Positions 63,155 through 64,000 of a stretch of DNA of 64,000 nt are shown piece after piece; position 1 is the stretch's first letter, and every line of letters starts with the position of its first letter. Position numbers and translations under genes: made by a program. The stretch spans positions 1 through 64,000 of the forward strand of contig NZ_JAIVAH010000005.1 of NCBI RefSeq assembly GCF_020171745.1. The letters run 5' to 3'. Under the pieces are notes generated by a model. It was not told the origin of the DNA. It saw only the letters and a list, made by a program, of their open reading frames with translations, and did no database searches. The stretch is from Prescottella equi (GTDB lineage: Bacteria; Actinomycetota; Actinomycetes; Mycobacteriales; Mycobacteriaceae).

Positions 63155-64000
63155 ATGACGGATACCGAACTTCCGCTACAAGGCGTCCGGGTACTGGACA
63201 TGGCGACCGTGCTGGCCGCCCCCGTGACTGCCACGTGTCTCGGCGACTTCGGCGCCGATGTGGTCAAGGTCGAGGAACCCGGTGTCGGCGACTTCATTCG
63301 AGCTGGCAGTACCGGCGAATCGCGGCGGTCGCTGCAATGGGTCCAGGAGGGCCGGAACAAGAAGTCCGTGACCATCGACCTACGTACCGACCGTGGACGC
63401 CAGCTGATTCGCGACCTGATCGGGCACTTCGACGTCGTGGTGACGAACTACCGCCCGCCGACGCTGGAGTCGTGGGGATTGAGCCCCGAGGCGATGGCCG
63501 AGATCAATCCTCGCGCGGTCATCGTGTGCATCACCGGCTACGGCTTGACCGGCCCCTATCGGGATCGGGGCGCCTTCGACCGCGTCGCCAGCGCCTTCTC
63601 CGGCCTCACCTACGTCACCGGCGAACCCGATCGAGACCCGGTGCGTTCCGGCTACTCGGTGATCGACTACATGTCGGCCTATCTGGCCGCGTTCGCCACC
63701 GTGACCGCCCTCTATCACCGCGACCAACGCGGCGGCAACGGACAGATCATCGATCTCGGCCTGTACGAGGCGGGATTCCGCGCGAGCGAGAACGCATTGC
63801 TGACCTACGGCGCCGAAGGGCAGGTGCGTGAGCGCGTCGGCAACCGCAACCTCGGCATCGTGCCGGCGAGCGACTTCGACACCGCCGACGGCCGTCGCAT
63901 ATCACTGCACGCCGGCACCGACGCCCTCTTCCGGAGGTTCACCGTGGCGATCGGACGATCCGAGCTGGCAACCGATCCACGGTTCGCGACGCGGGCCGCC
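63155..64000 (+). CDS. class III CoA-transferase (CaiB/BaiF), cut by window end
   Basis: The frame from ATG 63155 (GTGAGG upstream) is open to the window end, 282 residues of an expected about 400. It has the family start PLQGVRVLDMATVLAAPVTATCLGDFGADVVKVEEPGVGDFIR, NKKSVTIDLRTDRGRQLIRDLI, FDVVVTNYRPPTLESWGLS and VIDYMSAYLAAFATVTALYHRD. The catalytic Asp is expected in VIDYMSA. It moves CoA between carboxylic acids; the pathway is unknown. Confidence 0.88.
   Translation, partial: MTDTELPLQGVRVLDMATVLAAPVTATCLGDFGADVVKVEEPGVGDFIRAGSTGESRRSLQWVQEGRNKKSVTIDLRTDRGRQLIRDLIGHFDVVVTNYRPPTLESWGLSPEAMAEINPRAVIVCITGYGLTGPYRDRGAFDRVASAFSGLTYVTGEPDRDPVRSGYSVIDYMSAYLAAFATVTALYHRDQRGGNGQIIDLGLYEAGFRASENALLTYGAEGQVRERVGNRNLGIVPASDFDTADGRRISLHAGTDALFRRFTVAIGRSELATDPRFATRAA

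Overview
This window is high-GC actinobacterial DNA, most likely from a Rhodococcus or close relative in the Mycobacteriales. The evidence is mycothiol synthase, GlnR, NDMA-dependent alcohol dehydrogenase, an LCP ligase, a DesA-type acyl-ACP desaturase, leaderless GTG/ATG starts, and a gene order that (from memory) follows M. tuberculosis Rv0800 to Rv0824c: pepC, purL, purF, purM, DUF3073, ygfZ, pabC, nitrobindin, sseC, cysA2, thioredoxin, LmeA-like, glnR, mshD, pst genes, phoU, LCP, dus, desA1.

Layout. (1) 1-640 is the host flank left of an integrated element. It holds a fragment of a probable membrane glycosyltransferase, a 44-codon ORF with a strong ribosome binding site, and a strong hairpin that fits the displaced terminator of tRNA-Lys. 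(2) 645-7380 is a 6.7-kb element, best read as a decayed prophage, in the 3' end of tRNA-Lys(UUU). It is bounded by a 23-bp direct repeat with one mismatch. It carries tail-region remnants, a frameshifted P-loop kinase, small membrane or secreted cargo genes, and a back-to-back repressor/Cro-like switch. No integrase is visible. The repressor reading frame runs through the right attachment core into the antisense strand of the tRNA gene, so its C-terminus depends on integration. (3) 7.4-12.5 kb is ordinary chromosomal material: an MBL-fold protein, membrane proteins, a YjbR-like protein, and a divergent MFS/LysR pair. (4) 12.6-31 kb is the conserved cell-envelope, phosphate, mycothiol and sulfur block: desA1, dusB, LCP, phoU, an EEP protein, alcohol dehydrogenase, pstSCAB, mshD-glnR, LmeA-like and thioredoxin genes, then a polycysteine leader ORF before DUF4395-cysA2-sseC. 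Two matched Pho boxes link phoU and pstS. (5) 30.7-44.6 kb has a cutinase-like protein, a 32-aa membrane peptide coupled to nitrobindin, a secreted protein, cydABDC, pabC, ygfZ, MOSC, asparaginase and DUF3073 genes. (6) 44.6-54.6 kb holds purine genes (purM, purF, purL) with neighbours and an M18 aminopeptidase; purQ and purS lie at 60.7-61.6 kb. (7) 54.7-64 kb holds small redox enzymes, a dctA transporter divergent from its likely two-component system, an MBL-fold hydrolase, and a TetR regulator divergent from a class III CoA-transferase cut by the window end.

The most unusual signals are the integration-dependent repressor C-terminus with its switch region, the polycysteine attenuator, and several short coupled or leaderless ORFs. 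All identifications come from reading the sequence; no database search was run.
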